From: a virus
DNA: 25,198 nt
IMG/VR virus record: IMGVR_UViG_3300028569_000158
Span: 1 to 25,198 of that record
Strand: one strand, 5' to 3'
Below are positions 1 to 5,675 of the stretch, piece by piece. A program made the position numbers and the translations under genes. Under the pieces are notes generated by a model, which was not told the DNA's origin, did no database searches, and saw only the letters and a list, made by a program, of their open reading frames with translations. Within the stretch, counting starts at the first letter, position 1, and every line of letters begins with the position of its first letter.

Positions 1-607
1 AGTAGCCAGGATTATAAAGATTCACAGCACTTACTGCATAGTCGCCAATACTGCCAATGCTGGCCAGGGGAGTGTAGTCTCCGCCAGCATAGTTTACAAC
101 TTCATCAGTTTCAGTGATCACAATTGGAGTTTTGACTGTGAATGCAGCAGTGGCTTGATTCCACTCTTGGATGCCCCAGGTAGAGTTTGCAGTATCCAAC
201 CAGAATGTACCATCAGCTGGTGCGCCAACTGGGCGGCTCAAGCTGGCAGTGAGCTGGCTTAAATCAACTGCCACACGCTGTACATACGCACGATTTGTAA
301 CGCCCAGGGCTGAGTACGCGGCCAATAAGCCGTATTCGTTGAGTTCGTAACCATTGATTGGGGTACCAGTTGTGGTCTGATAAAAGAATGGTACGCCAAA
401 AGTGGCAGCGAGATCTCGCTGACTTGTGATTAAATAAGTCTTGTTGATGTTGGCAGCAGTGGTACCAGCGGCTACTGTGACGCCGTCGCTGGAAATTTTG
501 TTTTGTGCAGTGGCAATGACAAAGTAAGGTACTGTGTTAACAGCTGATGGAAAATACTGACTTTCGTCAATTACCGTTACTTCTACGCCTGGGGATATTA
601 GAGCCAT
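1..607 (-). CDS. 18: Contractile tail sheath protein, gp18-like (N-terminal part, runs off window)
   Basis: This reads as the subunit of the contractile sheath that surrounds the tail tube and shortens to drive injection. The reverse strand is open from the ATG at 607 to the window edge (202 full codons); the C-terminal part is missing. It begins MALISPGVEVTVIDESQY, the N-terminal signature of myovirus sheath proteins (SPGVEV followed by an acidic stretch). Further on it has a SQRDLAATFG segment and a GYELNEYGLLAAYSALG segment, both typical of the N-terminal sheath domain of marine T4-like phages. An AAGGAA ribosome site lies 8 bases before the ATG and a late promoter lies further upstream, giving a predicted 21-base leader, as expected for a highly expressed structural gene. 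The terminase genes that precede 18 in T4 are not next to it here. Confidence 0.9.
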   Translation of the reverse strand, partial: MALISPGVEVTVIDESQYFPSAVNTVPYFVIATAQNKISSDGVTVAAGTTAANINKTYLITSQRDLAATFGVPFFYQTTTGTPINGYELNEYGLLAAYSALGVTNRAYVQRVAVDLSQLTASLSRPVGAPADGTFWLDTANSTWGIQEWNQATAAFTVKTPIVITETDEVVNYAGGDYTPLASIGSIGDYAVSAVNLYNPGY

Positions 608-633
608 GTTCGGGGTTCCTTTTCAAGTGTTAA

Positions 634-641
634 TATTTATG
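634..641 (-). promoter_or_regulatory. T4-type late promoter for the sheath gene
   Basis: The reverse strand reads CATAAATA, 7 of 8 matches to the T4 late consensus TATAAATA. With the usual start six bases past the box, transcription would begin near 628 and give a 21-base leader containing AAGGAA before the sheath ATG at 607. Confidence 0.7.
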
Positions 642-692
642 GAGCCCGCCAAAAAACCGTCGTCTACTACGCCCTTTGTCAAAGGTCCTGCA

Positions 693-700
693 AATAAATA
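693..700 (+). promoter_or_regulatory. T4-type late promoter, forward, for the 115-aa protein
   Basis: The forward strand reads AATAAATA, 7 of 8 to the T4 late consensus. The expected start site (six bases after the box) is at about 706, exactly the A of the ATG, so the transcript is predicted to be leaderless. It is back-to-back with the sheath promoter in the 98-base divergent gap. Confidence 0.5.
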
Positions 701-705
701 CCACT

Positions 706-1053
706 ATGAACCGACCCATGTGTCCTGTGTGCGGGCAAAGGCCCTGTGCTATAAACTACTATCGAGATGGAGTGGCTCACTATCGCTCAAGATGTGAGTC
801 GTGCATCAGACGAAACCGTGGGCTAAAGCCACGAGTTCCCTTGTGGCAGAGTCAGGGATACAAAAAGAAAATGTCGTGTGATCGTTGTGGATTTCGTGCT
901 AGATATTCAGCACAAATATCAGTGTATCACAGCGATGGCAGGCTTGACAATGTTGCGCAAAAAAACCTCAAAAGCATCTGCAAAAACTGCGAAATAGCAG
1001 TTAACCGGGAAGATTTGCCATGGCGTCGCGGTGACCTTGAGGCCGACGTTTGA
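706..1053 (+). CDS. Small Cys-rich zinc-ribbon / degenerate HNH-like protein
   Basis: A 115-aa protein with four CxxC pairs: C6-C9, C30-C33, C58-C61 and C92-C95. The second half, CDRCGF then VYHSDG around H75, then NLKSICKNC, has the spacing of an HNH nuclease/zinc-finger fold (Cys pair, His-containing beta turn, Asn-Leu, Cys pair), but the last catalytic His is absent. It may therefore be a structural zinc domain or an inactive HNH relative. Proteins of this general look occur in marine T4-like phages as conserved hypotheticals; I recall the type, not a named function. The ATG at 706 is preferred over an upstream in-frame TTG at 676, because a late promoter box ends at 700. The 3' end overlaps the convergent dNMP kinase gene by 53 bases. 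Confidence 0.6.
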   Translation: MNRPMCPVCGQRPCAINYYRDGVAHYRSRCESCIRRNRGLKPRVPLWQSQGYKKKMSCDRCGFRARYSAQISVYHSDGRLDNVAQKNLKSICKNCEIAVNREDLPWRRGDLEADV

Positions 1054-1549
1054 TCAGTCTATCCACTAGTTCAATGGTGTTGCGGCGTAGAGCTGCCAGA
1101 TCACCGTTGTTGTCAATCACATAATCAGCCATCCAGATTTCCAAGCTCATGCTGGATGAATCTTCTGGTGGCAAATGATCGCTCCGATCCACCCAGATGG
1201 CATAGTCAAATACTCCGGTATTCCGCATGGCATGAAATTCTGCTTTGTTGCGCAGGCCACAATAGATGTCGTTGTCTGCAAATATTTCTCTGCCCAAACG
1301 AGCATAGTCATCGGCACAGTAAGCATGTATCATGTCATACCATTCCGCACGATGATTGTGTCGATCTGTGTAGCATTCTTGAAATGTTGTGTAGCCATAC
1401 TGATCTTTCAGTTCACGATAGATGAATTTCTCAGCACAAAACTCTGAGCTGGATTGAAATTCATATCCAAATTTTTCACGCAGTATTTCGCACACAGAGT
1501 CTTTGCCATGGCGGCCATGACCAATGATCAGCAGTTTGGGTAGTGTCAT
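1001..1549 (-). CDS. Deoxynucleoside monophosphate kinase-like P-loop protein
   Basis: A 182-aa protein likely to phosphorylate dNMPs for phage DNA synthesis in the cytoplasm (role of T4 gp1). The P-loop GHGRHGKD is at residues 10-17, just after a hydrophobic first strand (LLII). A conserved-looking segment TDRHNHRAEWYDMI follows in the middle, with a charged nucleotide-binding-type region IWVDRSD and a final YVIDNNGDL, the 'D-N-x-G' end often seen in dNMP and dephospho-CoA kinases. I chose the ATG at 1549 because the upstream exonuclease ends in an overlapping ATGA there and because the P-loop then sits at the usual distance from the N-terminus; a longer reading to 1660 would add 37 proline-rich residues inside the exonuclease gene. 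It is translationally coupled to the exonuclease. Sequence alone does not separate dNMP kinase from other P-loop kinases. Confidence 0.72.
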   Translation of the reverse strand: MTLPKLLIIGHGRHGKDSVCEILREKFGYEFQSSSEFCAEKFIYRELKDQYGYTTFQECYTDRHNHRAEWYDMIHAYCADDYARLGREIFADNDIYCGLRNKAEFHAMRNTGVFDYAIWVDRSDHLPPEDSSSMSLEIWMADYVIDNNGDLAALRRNTIELVDRLIKRRPQGHRDAMANLPG

Positions 1550-2067
1550 TTGAGTTGTGTTACATTTAGGTGTTTGAGGGTGCTCTGTAGCATGCCAATT
1601 TGTCTGCGGCAGTCTTCTAGGGCATGGTGGCTGGTAGGTGGAATAGGCTGATCTGGCCACAGGCTAAACACAGTACGGCTATCACGCACCATGTAGTATT
1701 TCCAGGGCAATGCTTTACCATAACTCTTGTAAGCATGCTCCAGGATGTTCATGTCGTAAGTGGGACCTTGTGCCCAGATTCTGTTGGAGTGCCAAATCAG
1801 CCGGCCTAACTCATCTAACGCTTGATCTAGTGGGATTCGTCCTTGTTCAGCAAAGGCTTCTTCACGAGCATGCGCAGGTTGCGTGGCCCACCACTCCACA
1901 GTACCATCTTCAATTTTGCGATTCTCTTGACTCTCTAGTGTGATTCGAGCATAGAATGACCGATCATAGTGGCCTATGCCAAACGGATCAAACGTCTGGG
2001 CAGCAATAGTCAAGATAGTTGTGTCGGGGCCAGTAGCCAGGCCTTCAAGGTCAATCATTAAGTCCAT
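1546..2067 (-). CDS. DEDDh 3'-5' exonuclease (DexA / Rv2179c-like)
   Basis: A 173-aa exonuclease of the DnaQ superfamily, expected to degrade DNA or RNA 3'-5' with two metal ions. Exo I is MIDLEG with D6 and E8; Exo II has D105 in TYDMNILEHAY; Exo III is HHALED with H147 and D152 (HxAxxD spacing). This completes the DEDDh set. The compact size and the early 'DLEGLATGPDTTILTIAAQ' stretch resemble the Rv2179c-type exoribonuclease family and T4 DexA, which also acts on host DNA. The gene has its own sigma70-type promoter whose predicted start is at about 2066, so translation starts either leaderless at 2067 or at the in-frame ATG at 2058. It overlaps the following kinase by four bases (ATGA). 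Confidence 0.82.
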   Translation of the reverse strand: MDLMIDLEGLATGPDTTILTIAAQTFDPFGIGHYDRSFYARITLESQENRKIEDGTVEWWATQPAHAREEAFAEQGRIPLDQALDELGRLIWHSNRIWAQGPTYDMNILEHAYKSYGKALPWKYYMVRDSRTVFSLWPDQPIPPTSHHALEDCRRQIGMLQSTLKHLNVTQLK

Positions 2068-2072
2068 GCTAC

Positions 2073-2101
2073 ATTGTAGCAGATCTAATTACACAAGTCA
2101 A
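2073..2101 (-). promoter_or_regulatory. Sigma70-type promoter before the exonuclease-kinase pair
   Basis: On the reverse strand: TTGACT, 17-base spacer, TACAAT, with TGC directly before the -10 (extended -10). The start is expected at about 2066, at the exonuclease ATG. The promoter lies mostly inside the last codons of the SGNH gene. The seven bases before the -10 (GATCTGC) are identical to those in the promoter at 4744-4772. Confidence 0.75.
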
Positions 2102-2789
2102 TGTTCATGGCCAAACGAAACCAGTCAATCATGGCATCTTTGGTGGGATGATAGCCGTCTTCTTGGAGACAATTATGGTCACGGGCCCAGATATAGGGTG
2201 CTGTATAATCTGTGAACTTTGTCCAATCCACTGCATGGTACAAGGGAGTCTGCTGATCCATGGTTCCGTGGCAATGCTCAAACCGATCGTATTCAGTGGA
2301 TTTGGCATCATATATAAATCCCATTTGATAGGGTATGTTACGCTGATTCAACACAGCCTGTGTTGACACAATGCTCAACAACGACAACTCAGTGAGATAT
2401 TGACTTTGATCATCTGCAGACATGTATTGAGTTTGAAGAAAATTTTTAATCACTTTTGGAGTTTGCCTAGTGTCGCCCAACATTCCCCCTGAGTGAAACC
2501 ATGACATGTTGCCAATTTGCCACTGATAAAGATGCTCTTTGCTGTTTGACCTGTAGTAATTTCCCAGTTGCGCACTAATGGGTATATCCACACGATTGAT
2601 ACCAGACCATAATACCACAACTTGATCATAGGGGTTGCTACAAACTTCGTGTATGGTCTGTGCTGCCATGGCTTGGTTGCCAGAACCGGTTGAAGCCAGG
2701 ATTGTGTACTTGTTGGTATTGATAGGATGAACATCCTCCATGGTCAAGCTGACCAAGAAACTACAGCCCACCAACAGTGTACGAGACAT
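2085..2789 (-). CDS. SGNH/GDSL-hydrolase-like protein
   Basis: A 234-aa protein with the ordered blocks of SGNH hydrolases. Block I is LLVGCSF with the presumed nucleophile S10 (GCS instead of GDS). Block II is GSGN at 35-38. Block III is WSGIN at 61-65, with N65 in the oxyanion position. Block V is DGYHP with D211 and H214, the expected Asp-x-x-His. The substrate is unknown: family members cleave esters or acetyl groups, and phage members could modify glycans, but many phage 'GCSF' proteins are uncharacterised. No signal peptide is evident. Its ATG overlaps the gp13 stop (TAATG), so it is coupled to the neck gene. It could be a virion-associated esterase or a cytoplasmic enzyme; the sequence does not decide. 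Confidence 0.65.
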   Translation of the reverse strand: MSRTLLVGCSFLVSLTMEDVHPINTNKYTILASTGSGNQAMAAQTIHEVCSNPYDQVVVLWSGINRVDIPISAQLGNYYRSNSKEHLYQWQIGNMSWFHSGGMLGDTRQTPKVIKNFLQTQYMSADDQSQYLTELSLLSIVSTQAVLNQRNIPYQMGFIYDAKSTEYDRFEHCHGTMDQQTPLYHAVDWTKFTDYTAPYIWARDHNCLQEDGYHPTKDAMIDWFRLAMNIDLCN

Positions 2790-3550
2790 TAGCCAATAAC
2801 CCAGGTCAAGGGCTGCGAGCCATCCACATAGTTCACCAGTTCAGCCAGTTTGGCATCCATTTGAGTCTGGGCTTCGGCCTTCATGGCAGTGCCGTTTAGT
2901 GTGCCGCCGCCTTGTGGTCCAGCAATGGAACCAAACTTTTCGCGGGCTTCACCAATGATCATTTTGCAGGCAGCTACCATGTAGTCGCGCAGCCACTGGC
3001 TGATTTGATAGTCCTGCAACAGAGTAATTTCAGGCTTGAGTTGGTAGGCCCAGATCAACACATTTTCGCCAGTGCCTTTGGGGTCACGAATCAGTTGCAA
3101 TTTCTTTGTGACTGGATTCCAGGTGTAGTTCATGTAGGCGCCGAACATTTTGCCTGCTAACTCGACATACTGTGAATAGAAGTCATATGTGGCCAGGCCA
3201 CCGGCCACGTTGAAGTTCATGAGATACACATTCAAACTGGCCTGTGCAAACGGGTCAAAGTTTGATGCAAAAGGTCCAGTGGCATCACCAAATGTTCTGC
3301 GAAAGATCTGTCGAACACTTACAACTTCCTGGGGCAGGGTGTAGATGTTTAAATCACGTATGAGTTCCATGAAGATATAGGCTTCTTCATAGGCATAGTT
3401 GGCACGTTGGCGGTACACTCCAATGGTTCTTTGATAGGCGGCTTCGTAGTGAGCCGGGTCCAACTCTAGGTCAACAATTTGGTTGCCTAGAGTTAGGCCG
3501 CAGTAATCAACAAGCTCTTGCTTGAGCTCTTGCAGTGTTTTTTCAGACAT
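2789..3550 (-). CDS. 13: Neck protein, gp13-like
   Basis: A 253-aa protein matching T4 gp13, which joins the head portal vertex to the tail as part of the neck. The N-terminus 'ELKQELVDYCGLTLG' followed by 'VDLELDPAHYEAAYQRTI' corresponds to the gp13 opening, where a short helix, a Gly, a 'x-V-E-L' strand and a long helix follow one another. The end, PLTWVIG, matches the gp13 C-terminal pattern (PFGILVG in T4). The middle has the aromatic- and Asn-rich stretch with 'YDFYSQYVELAGKMFG' and 'WNPVTKKLQLI' expected from the family. Length is a little under T4 gp13 (about 300 aa). It has its own late promoter and an unusual leader hairpin, and can also be read from early promoters upstream. The gp14 and gp15 partners are on the other strand. 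Confidence 0.8.
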   Translation of the reverse strand: MSEKTLQELKQELVDYCGLTLGNQIVDLELDPAHYEAAYQRTIGVYRQRANYAYEEAYIFMELIRDLNIYTLPQEVVSVRQIFRRTFGDATGPFASNFDPFAQASLNVYLMNFNVAGGLATYDFYSQYVELAGKMFGAYMNYTWNPVTKKLQLIRDPKGTGENVLIWAYQLKPEITLLQDYQISQWLRDYMVAACKMIIGEAREKFGSIAGPQGGGTLNGTAMKAEAQTQMDAKLAELVNYVDGSQPLTWVIG

Positions 3551-3552
3551 TG

Positions 3553-3570
3553 GGGGGACTCCGTTCCCCC
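3553..3570 (-). promoter_or_regulatory. Leader hairpin with the Shine-Dalgarno of gp13 in its loop
   Basis: The reverse strand reads GGGGGA-ACGGAG-TCCCCC: a perfect 6-bp GC-rich stem with a 6-base loop that contains GGAG, eight bases before the gp13 ATG at 3550. The predicted late start (about 3566) lies within the 5' arm, so late-initiated mRNA would lack most of that arm while read-through mRNA would keep it. Confidence 0.6.
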
Positions 3571-3571
3571 A

Positions 3572-3579
3572 TATTTACC
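3572..3579 (-). promoter_or_regulatory. T4-type late promoter for gp13
   Basis: The reverse strand reads GGTAAATA (6 of 8 to TATAAATA, with the TAAATA core intact). Its TAA (3575-3577) is also the stop codon of the preceding 380-aa gene. Confidence 0.6.
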
Positions 3580-4717
3580 ACACTCTTAGAATGATCAAAT
3601 TCTCAGTGCCTCGACCGTTGAATGCAGTCTCAGTTGTGGTGAGTTCCTTGAAAACTCTACGAGCCGCTGGTTTGCCGGCTGTGGTCATGGTCTTGAGGGT
3701 GTCAGCTGGTTTGCGCACAGTTTTTTGCAGGGTTTCTGCTGTGGAAAAACCAATGATGCTGTTGCTCTTGACTGTGAACGCCTTGGCATATTCATCTGCT
3801 ACCAAGTGTATCAGTTTGCGTTTTTTAGTGTCATATAACCAGGCCTCGCTCTTGTCCACAAGACTTGCAGCCGGTAATGATTTCAGTTTGAGTTCAGCAA
3901 ATTCTGCTTGAATTTTAAACTTAGCGGCACGTTTCTCAGGTGGCACTGCCCGAACCTTGCGTGGCTTGCGTTCAACCTTCTTGATCTGCACATACGCACC
4001 GCAATCGTTGATCACTGATTCGCAGAACTTGATTATGTTGCGCATTTGAATCTTGGAGAGATGACTGTAGCCCTCGACCAGTTGTGCATCCTTGCCTTCC
4101 GCCACACGCTCGAACTCTGAGAGTTTGCGTTTCCAGTTGTCAGAAATCTGACTGACCATTTGTGGTGCTATGTTCATGCCACGCATGATCACCACAGGCT
4201 TGAAGTCTGCGGTCATCTTGGCACCACTCAACAAGAAATCGTCGAACAAGCCCTCTAGCTCACCGTTGCACTCATTGGTTTTTTCACGCAGACGATCTTG
4301 AATTGTGATCTTGGGCACCGCCGGTTCTTCCGGCGCTTCTTCCACCGTGTGTTGTTTGCTGTCCAGTATTTCTCTCAACTGGCTTTGCAGTCTAGTCTGT
4401 TCGCTGTTGTTTAACTCCAGACCCAGCATGATCATGCGGCACAACCAGCCTGTGGTCAAGCGAATGGCCGAGTCAGGAATGCCCTTGAGCAGTCGCACAT
4501 CATCCTTGCGACCATGTGTTTCCAAGTAATTCACAATCATGTCACGGGCATCTTTTTTGCCGTAAAAGTAATTGTACCAGGTGAATGCTTTGCTTAGTGC
4601 TGTAATACGGTATTCAGTGGGCTGAGTCTGCCAGGTGGGCTCTTGTCCCAGGATGTTGGTGTCAGCACTGCGGGGGTTCAGCAGTTTTAGGGATTTGGGT
4701 GTTGCAGTGGTTTTCAA
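3575..4717 (-). CDS. Conserved-type phage protein of unknown function (380 aa)
   Basis: I do not recognise a named family. The N-terminal part is rich in aromatic and basic residues (ALSKAFTWYNYFYGKKDAR, then a helical region to about residue 115). An acidic, Pro-rich linker follows (EEAPEEPAVP, about 124-134), then a helical middle (about 140-240), a strongly basic segment (VERKPRKVRAVPPEKRAAKFK, about 247-268), and a Lys/Arg/Thr-rich tail. The basic segments suggest nucleic-acid binding, but this is inference. The start is a TTG at 4717: AAAGGAG lies five bases upstream and the predicted mRNA begins at about 4737, so no earlier ATG fits. It is expressed from a consensus sigma70-type promoter, so it is probably early, and it ends inside the late promoter of gp13. 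Confidence 0.65.
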   Translation of the reverse strand: MKTTATPKSLKLLNPRSADTNILGQEPTWQTQPTEYRITALSKAFTWYNYFYGKKDARDMIVNYLETHGRKDDVRLLKGIPDSAIRLTTGWLCRMIMLGLELNNSEQTRLQSQLREILDSKQHTVEEAPEEPAVPKITIQDRLREKTNECNGELEGLFDDFLLSGAKMTADFKPVVIMRGMNIAPQMVSQISDNWKRKLSEFERVAEGKDAQLVEGYSHLSKIQMRNIIKFCESVINDCGAYVQIKKVERKPRKVRAVPPEKRAAKFKIQAEFAELKLKSLPAASLVDKSEAWLYDTKKRKLIHLVADEYAKAFTVKSNSIIGFSTAETLQKTVRKPADTLKTMTTAGKPAARRVFKELTTTETAFNGRGTENLIILRVW

Positions 4718-4743
4718 GGTGGCTCCTTTGAATCAATGTTGTA

Positions 4744-4772
4744 ATTATAGCAGATCAATCAATTTTAGTCAA
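4744..4772 (-). promoter_or_regulatory. Sigma70-type promoter before the 380-aa gene
   Basis: On the reverse strand: TTGACT, 17-base spacer ending TGC, TATAAT (perfect -10, extended -10 TGC). The start is expected at about 4737, giving a 20-base leader with AAAGGAG. The -35 and much of the spacer are the last codons of the 91-aa gene (stop at 4755). Confidence 0.85.
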
Positions 4773-5030
4773 GTCAGCAGAAAGTAGTACCATGGTCAAG
4801 TCTGCTTCGTTGCGAAATGAGATCCAGTATGGACGGTTGGCGCGGCCGTTGTTTTTGCCAAAGTAGGCATGCCAATCGTTGGTGGGCATGTAACCTTGGT
4901 TCCCCAATTTGGCCTTGCATATTTGTTCAAAAGATATGCCTTCCCCTGGCCATGAATCACATCGCACAGCAATCACATGTCCGTGCTGTTTGTATTGGCG
5001 GAATCTACGGTCCAGTTTAACTACTTTCAT
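4755..5030 (-). CDS. Small unknown early protein (91 aa)
   Basis: I do not recognise the family. The protein is basic at the N-terminus (MKVVKLDRRFRQYKQHGH), has a central WPGEGISFEQ segment, then GYMPTNDWHAYFGKNNGRAN and YWISFRNEADLTMVLLS. The aromatic and Gly pattern and the complete, compact length suggest a small folded phage protein rather than a chance frame. No Cys pairs or membrane segment are seen. The ATG at 5030 is chosen over a TTG two codons upstream because a sigma70-type promoter is predicted to start transcription at exactly 5030, which makes the message leaderless. The divergent neighbour is the GIY-YIG gene. Its 3' end carries the promoter of the next gene. Confidence 0.6.
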   Translation of the reverse strand: MKVVKLDRRFRQYKQHGHVIAVRCDSWPGEGISFEQICKAKLGNQGYMPTNDWHAYFGKNNGRANRPYWISFRNEADLTMVLLSADLTKID

Positions 5031-5036
5031 AACCAA

Positions 5037-5065
5037 ATTATAGCACTTTGAGATTTATTGGTCAA
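5037..5065 (-). promoter_or_regulatory. Sigma70-type promoter before the 91-aa gene
   Basis: On the reverse strand: TTGACC, 17-base spacer ending TGC, TATAAT. Only six bases separate the -10 from the ATG at 5030, so the usual +1 coincides with the A of the start codon. Confidence 0.85.
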
Positions 5066-5087
5066 CCTGCAGTTTTTGTAGTATGAA

Positions 5088-5095
5088 CATAAATA
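5088..5095 (+). promoter_or_regulatory. T4-type late promoter for the GIY-YIG gene
   Basis: The forward strand reads CATAAATA (7 of 8). The expected start at about 5101 leaves a 3-base leader before the ATG at 5104 and excludes the upstream in-frame ATG at 5083. Confidence 0.55.
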
Positions 5096-5103
5096 CTCAC
5101 ACT

Positions 5104-5673
5104 ATGTTTTATGTTTACAAATATCTTAGGGAAGACGGAACTCCATATTATATTGGAAAAGGCAGCGGTGAACGTGCTTACAAAAAATGGGGCAAAAAGG
5201 ACATAAAGCCACCCGAGGGTGCCGAACAAATCATCATTGTTGAAAACAACCTAACCGAAGAACAAGCATTCAACTTAGAGAAAAAACTAATTGCTGAGTA
5301 TGGTCGCAAAGACTTGGGCACTGGAATTTTGTATAATAGAACCGAAGGCGGTGATGGATCGTCTGGGCATAAGATTGGGGGATGGAAATGGTCAGAAGAG
5401 GCAAAGGCTAATCGTAGTGGTCGCGGGAATCCTTCTTTTGGCAAACCATCATCAGAAAAACAAAAAGAAATAGCAAGTAAAATACATTCTGGAAGAAAGC
5501 ACAGCGACGAGTCTAAGAAAAAACGTTCAGAATCTTTAGCCGGTAGAGAGATATTATGGTCGGATAAAATTGCAAATGCATTAAAAGGTAAGAAACAAAA
5601 TCCCGAATCTGTAGCAAAAAGGGCAGAATCTTGTCGCCGCACTTGGGCATTAAAAAAACAACTAAATAATTGA
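5104..5673 (+). CDS. GIY-YIG homing endonuclease with NUMOD3 DNA-binding repeats
   Basis: A 189-aa free-standing homing endonuclease of the Seg/I-TevI type, which cuts DNA lacking the gene so that repair copies it in. The GIY-YIG domain is at about 1-90: YVYKYL (3-8) stands for the GIY strand, YYIGKG (15-20) is the YIG strand, R24 is the expected catalytic Arg, E65 in LIAEYG the metal-binding Glu, and LYNRTEGG (77-84) the terminal motif. NUMOD3-like repeats follow: [16 protein letters not shown] (107-122) and [19 protein letters not shown] (129-147), then a Lys-rich copy ([16 protein letters not shown]). The first in-frame ATG (5083) lies upstream of the late promoter box, so 5104 is preferred. 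It sits between a divergent early gene and gp14, and its 3' end contains the gp14 late promoter. A-rich codon use differs visibly from the neighbours, consistent with recent arrival. Confidence 0.88.
   Translation: MFYVYKYLREDGTPYYIGKGSGERAYKKWGKKDIKPPEGAEQIIIVENNLTEEQAFNLEKKLIAEYGRKDLGTGILYNRTEGGDGSSGHKIGGWKWSEEAKANRSGRGNPSFGKPSSEKQKEIASKIHSGRKHSDESKKKRSESLAGREILWSDKIANALKGKKQNPESVAKRAESCRRTWALKKQLNN
5661..5668 (+). promoter_or_regulatory. T4-type late promoter for gp14-gp15-Nudix
   Basis: The forward strand reads ACTAAATA (6 of 8, core TAAATA intact), located in the last codons of the GIY-YIG gene. The expected start at about 5674 leaves a 2-base leader before the gp14 ATG at 5676. Confidence 0.5.
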
Positions 5674-5675
5674 TT

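Noticed and set aside
676-705. Longer start of the zinc protein at TTG 676
   Set aside because: The late promoter box at 693-700 lies inside the added stretch and the ATG at 706 matches the predicted transcript start.
1550-1660. Longer N-terminus of the dNMP kinase
   Set aside because: It lies inside the exonuclease gene; the ATGA overlap at 1546-1549 and the P-loop position support the shorter form.
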